This document shows positions 11,604 to 22,789 of a DNA stretch of 64,000 nt, one piece after another. This DNA is from Forficula auricularia (taxonomy: Eukaryota > Arthropoda > Insecta > Dermaptera > Forficulidae), in contig JALMQS010000615.1 in assembly GCA_024734495.1 (NCBI GenBank), forward strand, positions 279,173 through 343,172, written 5' to 3'. Below the pieces are notes generated by a model, which was not told the origin of the DNA, ran no database searches, and was given only the letters and a program-made list of their open reading frames with translations. Each line of letters starts with the position of its first letter. The first letter of the stretch is position 1. The position numbers and the translations under genes were made by a program.

Positions 11604-11755
11604 TCTGTTACAAAAAAAAAAACAAGAAATGTAAAGGGTACGAAGAAACTACAACAGGCCAAAATAACGAAATTGGAACTGGAATTCATCCAGAAGACTT
11701 GCGATATAGACTCTGGAATGTCTCAGAACAGTATCAAAAATTATTAAATTATTAA

Positions 11756-12404
11756 TAACGAACTTTTCGTTCGTGCCTTCGGCACGCCCTCGAAGCTCGG
11801 CCCTCCGGGCTGGTGCCCTGGCGGGCAGCGGCTCGGTCCAAAAATTTTATTCCTCTTAAAAAACCACACTCCAAATGTATACCCGTAAACTACCGAAAAT
11901 ACATCGTCTCTTAAAAGTTTCGCCTCTTTAATTTTTGAGTGGCGAGAGGGGGGGGGGGACATTATCAATATATTTAATGTTTCTTAATTTAAAATGAATT
12001 GGAGTCTTTCATTTCAAAATTCGAGTCCAAATTAAAATTATATTTCAAATTTGCCTGGTTAATGACAATCGGATCCATCAGTTTAAAATACGAGCTGACA
12101 ATTATATTTCAAATTTGCCTCGTTAATTAATATATATTTAATATTTCTTAATTTAAAATCTATTGGTGTTTTTTTTTCATTTTCATTCGAGTTCAAATGA
12201 ATACAATATTATCTCGAGACAAAGTCTAAATCAAAAATATATAGTTTTAGTAACAGAAATCAAGATATAAATATTAATGTTACATTGGTCTAATGGCTAG
12301 AGCTCATGCCCTTAGTTCAAGAGTTCTAGGAAAAGAGGGTAATTTTTTTAGAGAAATTTCTCTAAGCGTTGTTACAAATTAATCTAGACAAATATATATA
12401 GTAT
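11756..12404 (-). mobile_element. Helitron derivative, family A copy 1
   Basis: Inserted in family B copy 2, bordered by an approximately 14-bp repeat ATTATTAAATTATT. On the minus strand it ends with GCTGCCCGCCAGGGC, then a CGTGCCGAAGGCACG hairpin, then the small hairpin AACGAAAAGTTCGTT. The same GC-rich end lies downstream of the Helitron helicase (58283-58365), linking family A to that element. Near its other end the plus strand carries a tRNA-like stretch (TGGTCTAATGGCTAGAGCT at 12292) whose B box is lost in this copy. No coding capacity. Confidence 0.65.
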
Positions 12405-12860
12405 ATTATTAAATTATTTATTTAATAATTAAATATTTGATCATTATTATTTGATAATTAAGTTGAACAATTGTTAAAAATAATTATTAAGATTTTTTGA
12501 GATCTAATTGATTTAATATTTTGTTTATTTGAAATTGGATAAAAAATAGTTCTTATGAAAGTTGTTCAGTTTTTTCTGTAGATTATGAATATGTAACGAA
12601 ATATACCTATAGGTTTCCCAAGATAAAAAAAACTCGCCCGGTATATAAATATCTATATATTTTTTCTATTACGATTATTGAACTTCATTTATTGCCTACT
12701 AAAAGTTTTATTATTTATTATCGATATAAATAGTAAACATACAAAAATGCTATAGTCTGTTCCCAAAGCGTATAATCATTTTTGTGAATTCCATTTTGTG
12801 ATTTTGTAATAACTTTTTAGGAGTTAGGTGTTGGTTCTAGGTGAAACATTTTAATATATA

Positions 12861-14455
12861 CACGGTGATTCACGGTCCATTGCACGTCAGACGTTTATGG
12901 AAAACGGAAGGCAGGATTTTTCAGAAAATCCAGCACTTTACATGTTCTTAACTGTTCTATCGATCCAAAATATTTTCAGCATTGCGACGTTTCGACTTCC
13001 ATCGAAAAGTAGTAGCAACTTAATTTTTTTAAATGGAACACCACGTATATTAACACGTTTCTAGAACCGCCCTTTTATTAAAATACTTTGTTGTTAATAT
13101 TGTCCTATACCCATCTCTATCGATTTTCGAGATAAAAAATAATTTGTTCCAAATATGGTCCAAAACATGGCCCTAATTAAACTTAAATAAATTGGTGCTC
13201 TCAATTCACGAAAAGTTGATATTTTGGTGGTAGTTTAGAAACATCCGACGTATTTAATTTACGCCAAGAAATCGACTCCATATTATACAGGGCCCGCTAA
13301 AATTACTATTATTTCCGTTATTCATAAAAGGAGTCAAAAGTTCGTTCTTTCAAATGAGACCCCCCGTATATTACTCAATAAATTGAAAGACGAAGAAAAA
13401 TGCTTCAAAACGATATATCATGCCCCCATACCCAAAACATCAAGTTTTCTTAATAAAGTCCCTTTTATGTGAAAAATTACTTTTTAATGAATTTAATTTC
13501 AACCAACCATGAAAACATCAAGGTTGTGACAGTTTGTTGACCATTTACAAGAAACTTATAAAGAGTTTATTGACGGTGTTCAAAAAAATCTACCAAAATG
13601 ATCGCAAATATTGATTATTCAAACGAAGTTCTGATTGTACAAAATAAATAATTTCATAAGAACTTCGTTTGAATAATCAATAATTGCGATCATTTTGGGA
13701 GATTTCCCTGAACATCGTCAATAAACTGTTTATAAGTTACTTACAAATAGTCAACAAACTGTCACAAGCTTGATATTTCCATGGTTAGTCAAAATTAAAT
13801 TCATTAAAAAGTAATTTTTCACGAAAAAAACGCCTTTATTAAGAAAACTTGATCTTCTAAGTATAGGGACATGATATATCGTCTTAAAGCATTCTCTTCG
13901 TCTTTCAATTTATTGAGTAAATACGGGGGGTCTCGCTTGAAAAAACGAACTTTTGACCCCTTTTATGAATAACTTTTTTTTTAATGTAATCGAATGCAAG
14001 AACAGAAATAATAGTATCGTAGCACGCCCTGTATAATATGGAGTCGATTTTTCGGCGTAAATTAAAAACTTCGGGTCTGTCTAAACTATCACCAAAATAT
14101 CAATTTTTCATGAATTGAGGGCACTAATTTATTTAAGTTTAATTAGCGCCATGTTTTGGACCATATTTAACACAAATTATTTTTTATCTCGAAAACCGAT
14201 AGAGTTAGGTATAGGACAATATTAAGAAAAAAGTATTTTAATAAAAGGGCGGTTCTAAAAACGTGTTAATATACGGGGTGTTCCATTAAAAAAATAAAGT
14301 TGCTACGACTTTGATGGAAGCCGAAACGTCGCAATGCTGAAAATATTTTAGATCGATAGAACAGGTAAGAAAATGTAAGGTGCTAAATTTTCAGAAAAAT
14401 CCCGCCTTCCGCCTTCCATAAACGTCCAACGTGCCATCGACCGTAAATCACCCTG
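12861..14455. mobile_element. 1.6-kb near-palindromic TIR element
   Basis: Nearly the whole element is one inverted repeat with arms of about 780 bp, centre near 13650. Ends CACGGTGATTCACGG and CCGTAAATCACCCTG are flanked by TA (12859-12860, 14456-14457). Arm identity is high throughout, with small differences such as GGGAGATTTCC against TAGATTTTTTT. CAGGGTG-type ends also occur in the element at 31675-33065, suggesting a common Tc1/mariner-like transposase. No open frame. Confidence 0.85.
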
Positions 14456-14489
14456 TATATAGATATATTTTTTTTTTATAATGATATTG

Positions 14490-14930
14490 ATACAAGAAGA
14501 AGTTGCGCCAAGAAGGTACAACCTCTGAAGTCCGTGGTGGACCCTTGTAACGTGAAGATAAGGGGAGATTTAGGGATTGGGTAGCAGTCGAAGGTATCTG
14601 TGGATGCTGGTCTTGAAAGATTGAAAGTTATAAGTAGCTGGAAAGACGGTCGGGGGAAGAGAGTTCCAGTCTCTAGATGTCATAGGGATAAATGAATTGG
14701 CGAATGCGTTTGTTCGATTAGTATCTAGTTTTAGATTTATTTTGATCAATTTGGGTCTCGCTAAGAGCTAGAATAGAGGGTTGGTCGTTTTCAAGATGCT
14801 GGAATACAGAGACTTTATTGCTAAAGAGACCGCGGATGTTTGTATAATGCAGGGTTAGCGTGGACATGATAGAGGGGTGGGTGTGGATTATTTGATATGG
14901 TAGTCAGAAATAATAGAATAGAATAGAAAT
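14490..14930 (-). pseudogene. Internally deleted LINE (endonuclease start joined to C-terminal tail)
   Basis: On the minus strand from about 14905 to 14735 a frame reads LHYTNIRGLFSNK, then SILALSETQ, typical of the N-terminus of an apurinic-type (APE) endonuclease of non-LTR retrotransposons. Directly after, in another frame (about 14730-14560), it reads SFIPMTSRDWNSLPP and YNFQSFKTSIHRYL, typical of the extreme C-terminus after the reverse transcriptase. All of the polymerase is missing. The 3' end (14491-14545, GAAGTCCGTGGTGGACCC on plus) recurs at 30099-30170. Not functional. Confidence 0.7.
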
Positions 14931-14984
14931 CGGTATCACAAGTTAGACAAAGAAAGTTAGAAATCATCAATAGCTAAATAGATG

Positions 14985-15065
14985 AAATCCAATTAACTCA
15001 GGCTATGACTTGAGCAGTGGTAAATTCTCCGATTCGATAATTAATTAATTAATTATCTCCCACTT
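14985..15065 (-). mobile_element. SINE fragment (body only)
   Basis: On the minus strand AAGTGGGAGATAATTAATT leads into GAGAATTTACCACTGCTC, matching the body of the tRNA-headed SINE at 41040-41375. The tRNA-like head and the tail are missing. Confidence 0.6.
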
Positions 15066-15718
15066 GAACTTAGATATATAACAAAATTTTGTTTTATTTC
15101 GTTTTTTGTGAAAACTACCTCGCATCTTGCTCAAGTTTTATTATTTTATTCATTTTGTAAGTCATGAAATTTGGTCACTTTAGTTAGATAGCAACAAAAA
15201 TGACTAATAATCTTATTTTATCGTAAAGTATTAGTGCAATAAAATTTTCTCAGAAAAGGCGACTAATAATATATATGTATCCCAGCATGGTTTTCAAGTT
15301 GCATTTGATTCTTTGAACATTTAAAAATCTTATAGCTCCAATAATTTGAACCAAAATATCGTTTACTGATCTACTTACTCATAATGAATTTTCACTTTAC
15401 ACTAATAGTGGTGTAATTCAAAAACAATCTTATAAAATATTTGAACAAAATAGGTATTTTTTTTATTTTTATTATTTTGATAGGTAAGTATTAAGTACTT
15501 AAATAAAACTGTATATATTCGTATGTAAAATATAACTTAAATCGGGACGGAAAACACTCCGTTAAAAAGAATTATTATTTATTTTTGTTTGTTTGTTAAA
15601 CAATAAAATGAATTTATTTTTTTTCGTTAGAAAATTTGTCCTATATAATAGACAACCCGTGTATTTCCATCTCTATATAGATGAGCTAAGAAGGAAACTG
15701 GATGCATATGATTGTGTG

Positions 15719-15750
<32 letters not shown>

Positions 15751-16082
15751 AGGATTTTCGAAAGGGTTGGTAGCACTGCACTTGTAAGGCCTCGGGAATT
15801 AGTAGGAGTTTATGTTATATGTTAGAGTTTTACAGAAAATAAAAAATTTTCTTGTACGCATCCGCGGTTTTTAAAAGGATAAACATGAAACGCATACGGA
15901 CTTCTTTTGTGTTTAAATGACAAATAAATTTGAAAATATAATTTTGATATTTTATATTATACTGTTTTTTTTTTTTTTTTTTTTGGAAATTTTTTATTCT
16001 AAAAAACAAAATTTCAGAAGATAATGATAATCTGTCCCCCCCCCCCAAAACGAGAATTTTAAATTAATATTAAAAACTAAAA
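15066..16082. other. AT-rich DNA with a GT microsatellite
   Basis: No gene recognised. A TA run followed by a GT run lies at 15719-15751. A poly(T) tract is at 15964-15984 and a C run at 16036-16046. Open frames here are low-complexity shadows. Confidence 0.4.
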
Positions 16083-17223
16083 TAAGGTAAACAATGCTCC
16101 AGTAATGGGCCGATTGAAAGAAAAATTGAAGTAAAACTGAGTTTCGATATTAAGCAAACTGGTCCATATTTTTACCTGTCCTACATCTGTAACCGCAATT
16201 TTAAAACACTGGTTGCATTTACAAAAAAAAAAAAAAAAAAATTTACCATAACTAACCTGATGCATCGATAATGGGCCAGTATTTTATCCGATGTACCAAT
16301 AATGGGCCATATATTAAATCTAAATAACAAGTCTATAACATCATAGAATTTCAAAGATTGAAGTGTAACTAAAAAACAAAGTTTATCTGTTTTATTCATA
16401 TTTTTCTAAAACTTTAAAGAAAATGCCGAAGGTCCAGTAATGGGCCGGCCTGCTCCAGTAATCGGCCAGCCAATTATTTATTTTTAAATAATTTAATAAC
16501 TATTTTCTTTAAATCCAGTGACATATTCTAACAATTTATTTTTTGTGTTATTTATTTGATTATTTATTTATTCTTCCCAGTGTATTTATTTATTTTTATT
16601 ATTTGGACGACATGCGTTATTCCCTTTTTTTTCGTTATTATTATTATTTTATTCTTAGTCGCAGCATACTAAGGTTTCACACCGTTCTGCTGTGGCCACA
16701 CACCCTGAGCCACTCAACCGCATCCTGAGTGGGAGGATTGGAGGGCTATAAGGGGAGATGTGGAGGCCCAAACAAAAAATTTGATTGTAAAATGACCATT
16801 CCTGTACTGATCAGTTAGGTTTCGATAGAGGATGATACCAAGTTCTTATGTTGGTCCGGGCTGGCCCATTACTGGGACAGTTGAACAATCCGTGATCCTA
16901 TAATGGGCCACCCTATTTTGGCAATGAAACTTAAGTTTTTCATAATTTATGCACTATACAAATTGAATTATACATATTAACCTACTAAATAATCGTTTAA
17001 GTCACTAAACAGGCATTAGAGTTAAAACAATCACAACTATTCTTCTCTTAAGAAGAGAATCTAAAAACTTAACACAAAGTAAAGGAATGAACTGAATTCC
17101 AGTGTTAAGGTATCCTAGCAGGAAGTAGTCAATGACCCGTATCCCTTCCACTGCCCTAGGTATCAAAAGACTTCAATTCTCAACATTTTAAAGTGGTGGT
17201 CCATTACTGGAGCGTTTACCTTA
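16083..17223. mobile_element. TIR element with repeated TAATGGGCC boxes
   Basis: Inverted ends TAAGGTAAAC..GCTCCAGTAATGG and CCATTACTGGAGCGTTTACCTTA define about 1.14 kb. Within it the box TAATGGGCC or a one-base variant occurs eight times: 16103, 16269, 16300, 16438, 16459 (TAATCGGCC), 16863 (inverted), 16901 and 17198 (inverted, TAATGGACC). Repeated subterminal boxes suggest transposase-binding sites. TA at both ends fits a TA target. No transposase frame is visible. Confidence 0.7.
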
Positions 17224-18265
17224 AATCATTTCATAAAACATCGCTCTAATAAAAATTATTTATAATAAACAAGTTATTTATATTTTAATACAGTCCATTC
17301 TAAAAATAGAGTCACGGATTTGCTGTAGTATAGAGATCCTAAAATCGGTATATCCATAATTCAATTCAAGACACGTTCATTTTGTAAAAGAATTAAAATA
17401 TTAAATTATTTTAATTGTTGTTTTTCTATTGTTTAAAATAATAATTAAAAATATTTTAATTTGTTTTCTATTTTAACAATAAGTTTTTTTTAATTATTTA
17501 TTTTAATTATTACTTAATCCATTATTTAATCGAATAGTTTAAAAATGGCATCAGTGTTAGATTCATGGAAATACCAAGCTATAGGGGTCAATTTAAACAT
17601 TAATTAATTAAGAATTTAATCTGATACAGGACACAGTAAATGTAAATATCTTGATTATTATTAAACTATAACTTTTAAGAGGGCGATATTTTGGGAATCC
17701 CTTATGGATCAATCTTCATCTTCAAAAAAAAAAAAAAAAATCCTGTATCAATATTTATCAATACTGATAATATATATATATCGGTATATAAATTATATAT
17801 CACTTTCATGATTTTTCATATTTATTTGTGTTAATATTGTTTTTTGTTTTTTTGTTTTTCATTGAATTCGCGATTAAACAAATTTCTGTTTGTTTTTAAT
17901 AATAAGTTGTATTTATTTTATTTTAAATTATATGTATTATGTATATTTATACATATATACCATATATATATATATTTTAAAATAATTTCTTGATTGTTTT
18001 ATTTAAATGAAATAACAATATACAATCTGTTTATTAAAAACAATCGGAAAACGTTTAATAAACAATTCAAAAATGTTTCGGAAGAAATTATTTTCCTTTA
18101 TCAAATTCAAATTTGAAAAATACTTAGTTGCTTTAAAAAGGAAAATTAATATTTTGAAAATGGTCAATGAAACAGATTGTCTTGAAGATGAAATTACCTT
18201 GAATAAAAATAAAAAATATCAATAATTAAAATTTTTAACATTTCTATACTATTATTTACTATTAT
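17224..18265. other. AT-rich DNA with old palindromic-family remnant
   Basis: No gene. Around 17985-18130 the segment TTGATTGTTTTATTTAAATG..AAACGTTTAATAAAC..TTTCGGAAGAAATT belongs to the same family as 6556-6776. Simple TA runs occur at 17770 and 17960. A poly(A) tract is at 17725-17742. Confidence 0.4.
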
Positions 18266-18267
18266 CT

Positions 18268-18294
18268 ATCTACTCTTATTAAACGAGCAAAATT

Positions 18295-18329
<35 letters not shown>

Positions 18330-18877
18330 ATTTTTTATTTTTATTTTGAAAACAGGTCTAACGATTTTGAAGAAATTCACGGGTTAGGGGGTTTTTGTGT
18401 TGACATTTAGATCTGTCACGGTATCATCTTCGGCTAAATTATTTTTGATGGGGTTTTTTGTCAATTGAAATAATTATTCACAGGTGGTTGCCTTCATAAA
18501 AATGTAGATAATTACATTTTTATTCAATATCCTTTTAATAAATAATAATTGGTTTTTCAATTTTAAATTCCACAAAGATTTTATTTCAAATAAAATTATA
18601 TCATAAAATTAAGCAATTTAATTGATTATAATGCAAGTTTTAAATCCCACAAGCAGTTCATAAGAAATATTATTATATATTAGAATTTGTCAATTTAATT
18701 AATTATAAAACTCGATAAATTGTGTATTTAATTAAAAAATATAGGGTGTGTTTACTATATATATATATATATATTTTTATTTTTATCAGAATTTTTAAAT
18801 TAAACATAATATTAATATATAGTTTTTAGCTGAAGCAAAAAGTTACCGAGCATCAACTCGGTGGCTTCAGGTACTAT
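18268..18877 (+). mobile_element. Helitron-like short element, plus strand
   Basis: Starts CTTATTAAACGAGCAAAATT with a long TA run. It continues AACAGGTCTAACGATTTTG, ATTCACGGGTTAG, GTATCATCTTCGGCTAA and ends near CGAGCATCAACTCGG, a small hairpin. It is collinear with the minus copy at 7058-7406 but longer in the middle. The start mirrors, inverted, the 3' terminus at 58381-58425, consistent with a Helentron/Helitron2-type layout. Non-autonomous. Confidence 0.55.
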
Positions 18878-19680
18878 AGATCCTGATGAAGACAGAAAGA
18901 TTTAGCCGAAACATCTATATATTAAACCAACAATAATATAATCAAAATGATAAGTCGTTTATTATTGCTTTTGGCTGGTTATAATCAAAATTGGATAAAA
19001 AAAATAGAAATATTTACAAAAAATAATATTTCTCTTTAGAAATTCCTGATAACACATTTTTTTTTGTTTTTTGTTTTCATTCAAGGTAATTAAAGACAAT
19101 CTGATGTACCGTTGTTTATATTTTCAAAATATTTATATTTATGTTTATTGTTGCTTTGATTGTTATCATTTTTAAAAAGTAATTTATTTTCAAATTCTCA
19201 TTTGCTAAAACGAGAATTATACTTCGGAGATTCTTATTAAGTTTTTCAATTGGTTTAAGAAAAAAAAACAATTGTATTTATTTCATATACAATTTAAATA
19301 TATCAAAAATTAATTAATTGATTTGTTTTTCAAAGTCTCTTTGATCTTTAATTAAGAGAGGTAATTTATTGTTAATTAATTATTAAATAATTAATCTATT
19401 TATTTACAACAATATTACATTATTATTCATATCTATATAAATAAATTTTTATTGTTTATAAATAGAGAACGGATTTTTAGGCTATTGTTTTATAATAAAT
19501 AGTCCATTAAAATTGCTTAAATAGTCTCTTATATAGTTCATTTAAATAGTCTTTAAAATGATTATTAAAACAAAATAAAATTTGATTTTTAGTATTTTTA
19601 TTTAAAAACGTTGACAAACAATCTGTTTAAATTTTCAATTTGAATAATTTAAAGGAATATATTAGGTAGGTATACTACTG
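18878..19680. other. AT-rich DNA, no recognised gene
   Basis: A CTGATGA..GAAACATC motif occurs at 18883-18915 but its helix II is poor (see rejected list). The remainder is A/T-rich with short direct repeats of TTTATAAATAGA type and no usable open frame. Confidence 0.35.
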
Positions 19681-19689
19681 TATGAGAAA

Positions 19690-19986
19690 CTTTTGTCAAA
19701 TTATTTCTAGAATTAGAAAATATACCTATGTATGTTCTTCTTTAAGTGCCATATCAGGTCTCGCTGACGTTTTGGCTCAGGTTATGAGTGTGTTTAGCTG
19801 TTTTTACACAGATATACGGGACCTACTTTTTAACGGCGGTAGTTTGGAGAGCTTGTCTAGGCAATTATACTCTTGGTAGTTTGCCATTGCTTTCCAAGAG
19901 GAGGCGACTGGAAATATCTGCCGAGACTCGGTCTCGAACCAGTATACTTCAGGACAGCGGCCCGGCACTCTGACCCACGTCCCCTC
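19690..19986 (-). mobile_element. tRNA-headed SINE, second family
   Basis: On the minus strand from 19986: GGGGACGTGGGTCAGAGTGC (A-box region) then TATACTGGTTCGAGACC (B box) about 40 bases later, followed by a non-tRNA body. The lack of a clear acceptor-stem pairing argues for a SINE rather than a tRNA gene. The body does not match the SINEs at 6802, 41040 or 52281. Target duplication not identified. Confidence 0.55.
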
Positions 19987-20748
19987 ATATACCTATAAAT
20001 ATATTTTTGCGAATTGAAATTTCCACATTTCTACTTGCACATATCACGTGATATGATCAAATTTTAAACACACAATATAATTTTATAATCTCAGCAGGTT
20101 TTTTTAGATAAATCAAACCTTCTTTTTAAAATATTAATTTATTAAATAATTTAATATTAAGTTATTTTATTAGTATTAATTGAAATTATAAATAATTAAT
20201 TAAAAAGTCCATTAAGAATAGTCCATTAAAGCTAAAAAAGTCGGTTACAGTAAAATAGTACGCATTCGCTATATATCTATATAAAATTGCTTCCATAGTC
20301 CCTAAGAATCCGCTCTCTATTTATAAATATTAATAAATACATATTTCATAAAGAGAAATTAATAAGGTTGTCCTCTGCTTAATACCAATAGACATATACC
20401 CAGATATATACCCAGGCAGCAACAGTATATTCTATATATATTCTTTCGATATCTTTTTCGGACATTCGGATATCCCGACAAAGTCCCATAAATCTACGTA
20501 GATATTCCCAGAATATGCTTAGAAAGACATAATGTCCCTCTAAAAATCTTCTACCGATATCCTGGGAATATCCCGAAGAATGTTCTAACAATCTTCTACC
20601 GATATCCTGGGAATATCCCGAAGAATGTTCTAACAATCTCCTGTCGATAATTGGAATATATATGTCTCTTAAATAACTTCTAGAATATTCTGGGGATATT
20701 TTGTTTTACCTGGGTATATATATAACAGCAAATATAATTTATTTGTTT

Positions 20749-20784
20749 GAGACGTAGTTTTGAAGGTTTAACCTTCTCATCAAT
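20749..20784 (-). ncRNA. Decayed hammerhead motif
   Basis: Minus strand: TTGATGA, then GAAGGTTAAACCTTC (intact helix II), then AAAACTACGTC and TCAAACAAATAAAT. C3 and G12 of the core are substituted, so activity is unlikely. The downstream sequence identifies it as the same family as 36616-36650. Confidence 0.4.
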
Positions 20785-20928
20785 CTTTTAATTATAAATA
20801 TTTTAACTGTTAGACATTTGTTATGGGTTCAAATACCCAAATGGATATAGAAAAAATTGTTTTAATGTAATATCGGGTATTTGAACCCAATGAGAAATAA
20901 CAGATAAAATATTTCCAATTAAAAGACT

Positions 20929-20963
20929 CTGATGATGAATGTCATTCCTTCCAAACTATAGTC
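20929..20963 (+). ncRNA. Decayed hammerhead motif
   Basis: CTGATGA at 20929-20935, then a disturbed helix II (TGAATGTCATTCC), then CAAACTATAGTC and TCAAACAAATAAA. G12 of the GAAA box has been replaced. It faces the motif at 20749-20784. Confidence 0.4.
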
Positions 20964-20989
20964 TCAAACAAATAAAATACTTATATATA

Positions 20990-21500
20990 TCATATAATTT
21001 TTTATTGATTGTTTTATACTTAAAATAAAAACAAATCTTTTAAAAAAACAATCTTGAAAACGTTTAATGTGATAAAGCTGACGTTTTTTAAGAATTATTC
21101 TCTGAAAAAAAAAGAAAAAAAAAGTTTCTTTCACTTCCACTTTTAAATCTTAGAAAAATAAAGTTTATTTTTCTTTTTTTCACAAATTCTCCCGAAACGT
21201 CTTATTTATTAAACGTTTTGACGATTGTTTTATATATATATAATAATCCAAAATACGTTTATTTAATAGCCAAACGTTTTGGAAAAATTTCTTCCTTTTT
21301 TCAATGGAAATTTGTGAATAAAAAGAAAAAAAAAGTAGCTTTCTCTAAAATTTAGAAAACAACACTAATTCTAATTCTAAAACTAATTCTTCTAAAACGT
21401 TTGGCTTTTAAATAAACGTATTTTGGATTGTTTTTTTTTATAAAAGATTTGTATTTTTTTCATTTATATATAAACAATCAATAATTTTTTTTTCTTTTCT
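20990..21500. repeat. Fold-back repeats of the CGATTGTTTT family
   Basis: Two nested palindromes. TTGATTGTTTTATACTTAAA near 21007 opens one whose other end is near 21180-21235. CCAAAATACGTTTATTTAATAG near 21248 pairs with AAATAAACGTATTTTGG near 21410. Centres contain GAAACGT-like or poly(A/T)-flanked sequence. Non-coding, related to 6556-6776 and 33095-33330. Confidence 0.6.
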
Positions 21501-21714
21501 ATATATAGGTATATATTTATTTATTTATTTATTTTCATTAAGTAGAGGACAATTGATTTTTCTTCATAATTAAACAACACTCTGCTACTTTTGGTGAAAC
21601 AAAAACTTTTCAATTCAAATACATGTTTTTTGATTTTTGAAAAAAAAATGATTTAAATAGGTGTATATTTATAAAAAAATTTGAGTATGGTTAGTTAATT
21701 TTTTATTTATTTAT

Positions 21715-22500
21715 GTGCAAGGGATGTTAGAGGGAAAGCGCGGAAGCGTTTGTCGGTGTCTCGGTGTTGAAAAAGCGGCGGAGATGAATGTCTATCTGTC
21801 TGTATAATATCCATCCGCCCCCGCCGATATAAGAGAGCCTGGTCGGCTCAGGAAACCAGGCTCGCACTTTTCCACCCACCCGGACTAATTAACTTGGCCA
21901 TCCACGCTCTCCCTCACAACGTTTACTTATAAACAATCTATGTACACAATATATACGTAATAACATTTCGCTATAGCTATATATATACAATTCAATTAAC
22001 AAGTGTAGAATAATATCTAAAAAAAAAAAAACACTCTAAATATATTTATTTATTAGGAAGATTTGAGATTCTAAAGGTATAAAAAATGTTTTATATATTA
22101 CAAACATGTACAATAAATACAATACATTGAGATTTTTTTATTTTAAATTGTAAATACAGTCTGTGTCTGTCTCTAAAGTCTTTAGGGGGAAGGTGTTTTT
22201 GAATTGTCCCGGGTCCTGCCGGGCAATACGCGCTGCCCCCCAACAATCACTTGCGTCACAATCACATAATGCGCATGCGCAATATTATTATTTGAAGTGT
22301 TCCAAGTCGTGCGTTCAAGTCTCCACAGCCCGGTGTAGCGAATATTCAACCAAGCGAATTGGAACCATAAAAAAACAAGTCATTCAGTTGAGAGGAAGTG
22401 AACGGAAGGGGGGCGGGGCAGTTTTCATTGTTGTAAGACCGAAAACAAAAGAACCCTACTCCAATTTCGAAAAAAATAAAAATAATAATAACTAACCCTC
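21715..22500 (+). promoter_or_regulatory. GC-richer island with promoter-like motifs
   Basis: One of the few GC-rich, non-repeat-looking stretches. It contains GATATAAGAG (21826), a 7-bp-stem hairpin around GCCTGGT..ACCAGGC (21838-21862), a CpG-rich run at 22195-22250, and a perfect palindrome TGCGCATGCGCA (22269-22280) equal to the NRF1 consensus. TGACGTCA lies at 22590. An open frame 22163-22495 overlaps but shows no recognisable protein. This could be the promoter or first exon of an unseen gene. Function is inference only. Confidence 0.35.
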
Positions 22501-22789
22501 TTTTCTTTCTACGAGATGGAGGAGGCTTCTAGTGGCAAGAATAAGAACTATTCTATATAGCATTCCAATCAAAATACATTTTACAAGTGTGACGTCACGG
22601 TAACTTTGTTTAATCATTTCAAATCCAAAACAAATACCTTTTGATCATAATCCAAACATTTGTCTTTAATGAAAATAAATACATTCGTTTTTTTAATAGA
22701 TTGATTACAATCTAGTGGCCATCATTGCATTAATATTCTAAACACTTGTTTATTTACAACAATACTATATTTTAATAATATATATGGTG
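22501..22789. other. Intervening DNA with a perfect CRE site
   Basis: Contains the palindrome TGACGTCA at 22590-22597. Otherwise AT-rich. The stretch 22745-22785 belongs to the old repeat shared with 9340-9400. Confidence 0.35.

Larger units (their letters stand above)
10933..12643. mobile_element. Family B TIR element, copy 2
   Basis: TACCGGGTGAGTTTTTTTATC at the left and ACTCGCCCGGTA at the right are inverted ends, bordered by TA. Long subterminal inverted stretches include CTCAAAAACAGTGCAT and the region around ATTATCAAATAATAATGATC. The centre holds a transposase-like fragment at 11388-11603. The element is interrupted by family A copy 1 at 11756-12404. Confidence 0.75.
20340..20990. mobile_element. 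Composite hammerhead-family element
   Basis: The left part AAAGAGAAATTAATAAGGTTGTCCTCTGC is the degraded family end seen at 2891 and 36700. The middle (20545-20637) has a 45-bp unit (CTTCTACCGATATCCTGGG, then AATATCCCGAAGAATG) repeated about twice. The right part carries two facing, decayed hammerhead motifs (20749-20784 minus, 20929-20963 plus) inside an inverted repeat (GGGTTCAAATACCC against its complement, 20825-20890). A decayed multi-copy insertion. Confidence 0.55.

Noticed and set aside
14290..14345. GATGGAAGCCGAAACGTCG and its inverse near 12980
   Set aside because: It resembles a hammerhead 3' part but lacks CUGANGA and a helix II. It is simply part of the palindrome arms.
18883..18915. 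CTGATGA..GAAACATC, a hammerhead-like string
   Set aside because: Helix II (GAC with GCC) has a mismatch among three pairs, helix III AC/AT is mismatched, and helix I does not pair. At best a dead relic.
22163..22495. 110-residue open frame in the GC island
   Set aside because: No ATG context, no recognisable domain and a lysine/asparagine tail from AT-rich DNA. Kept only as part of a possible regulatory region.
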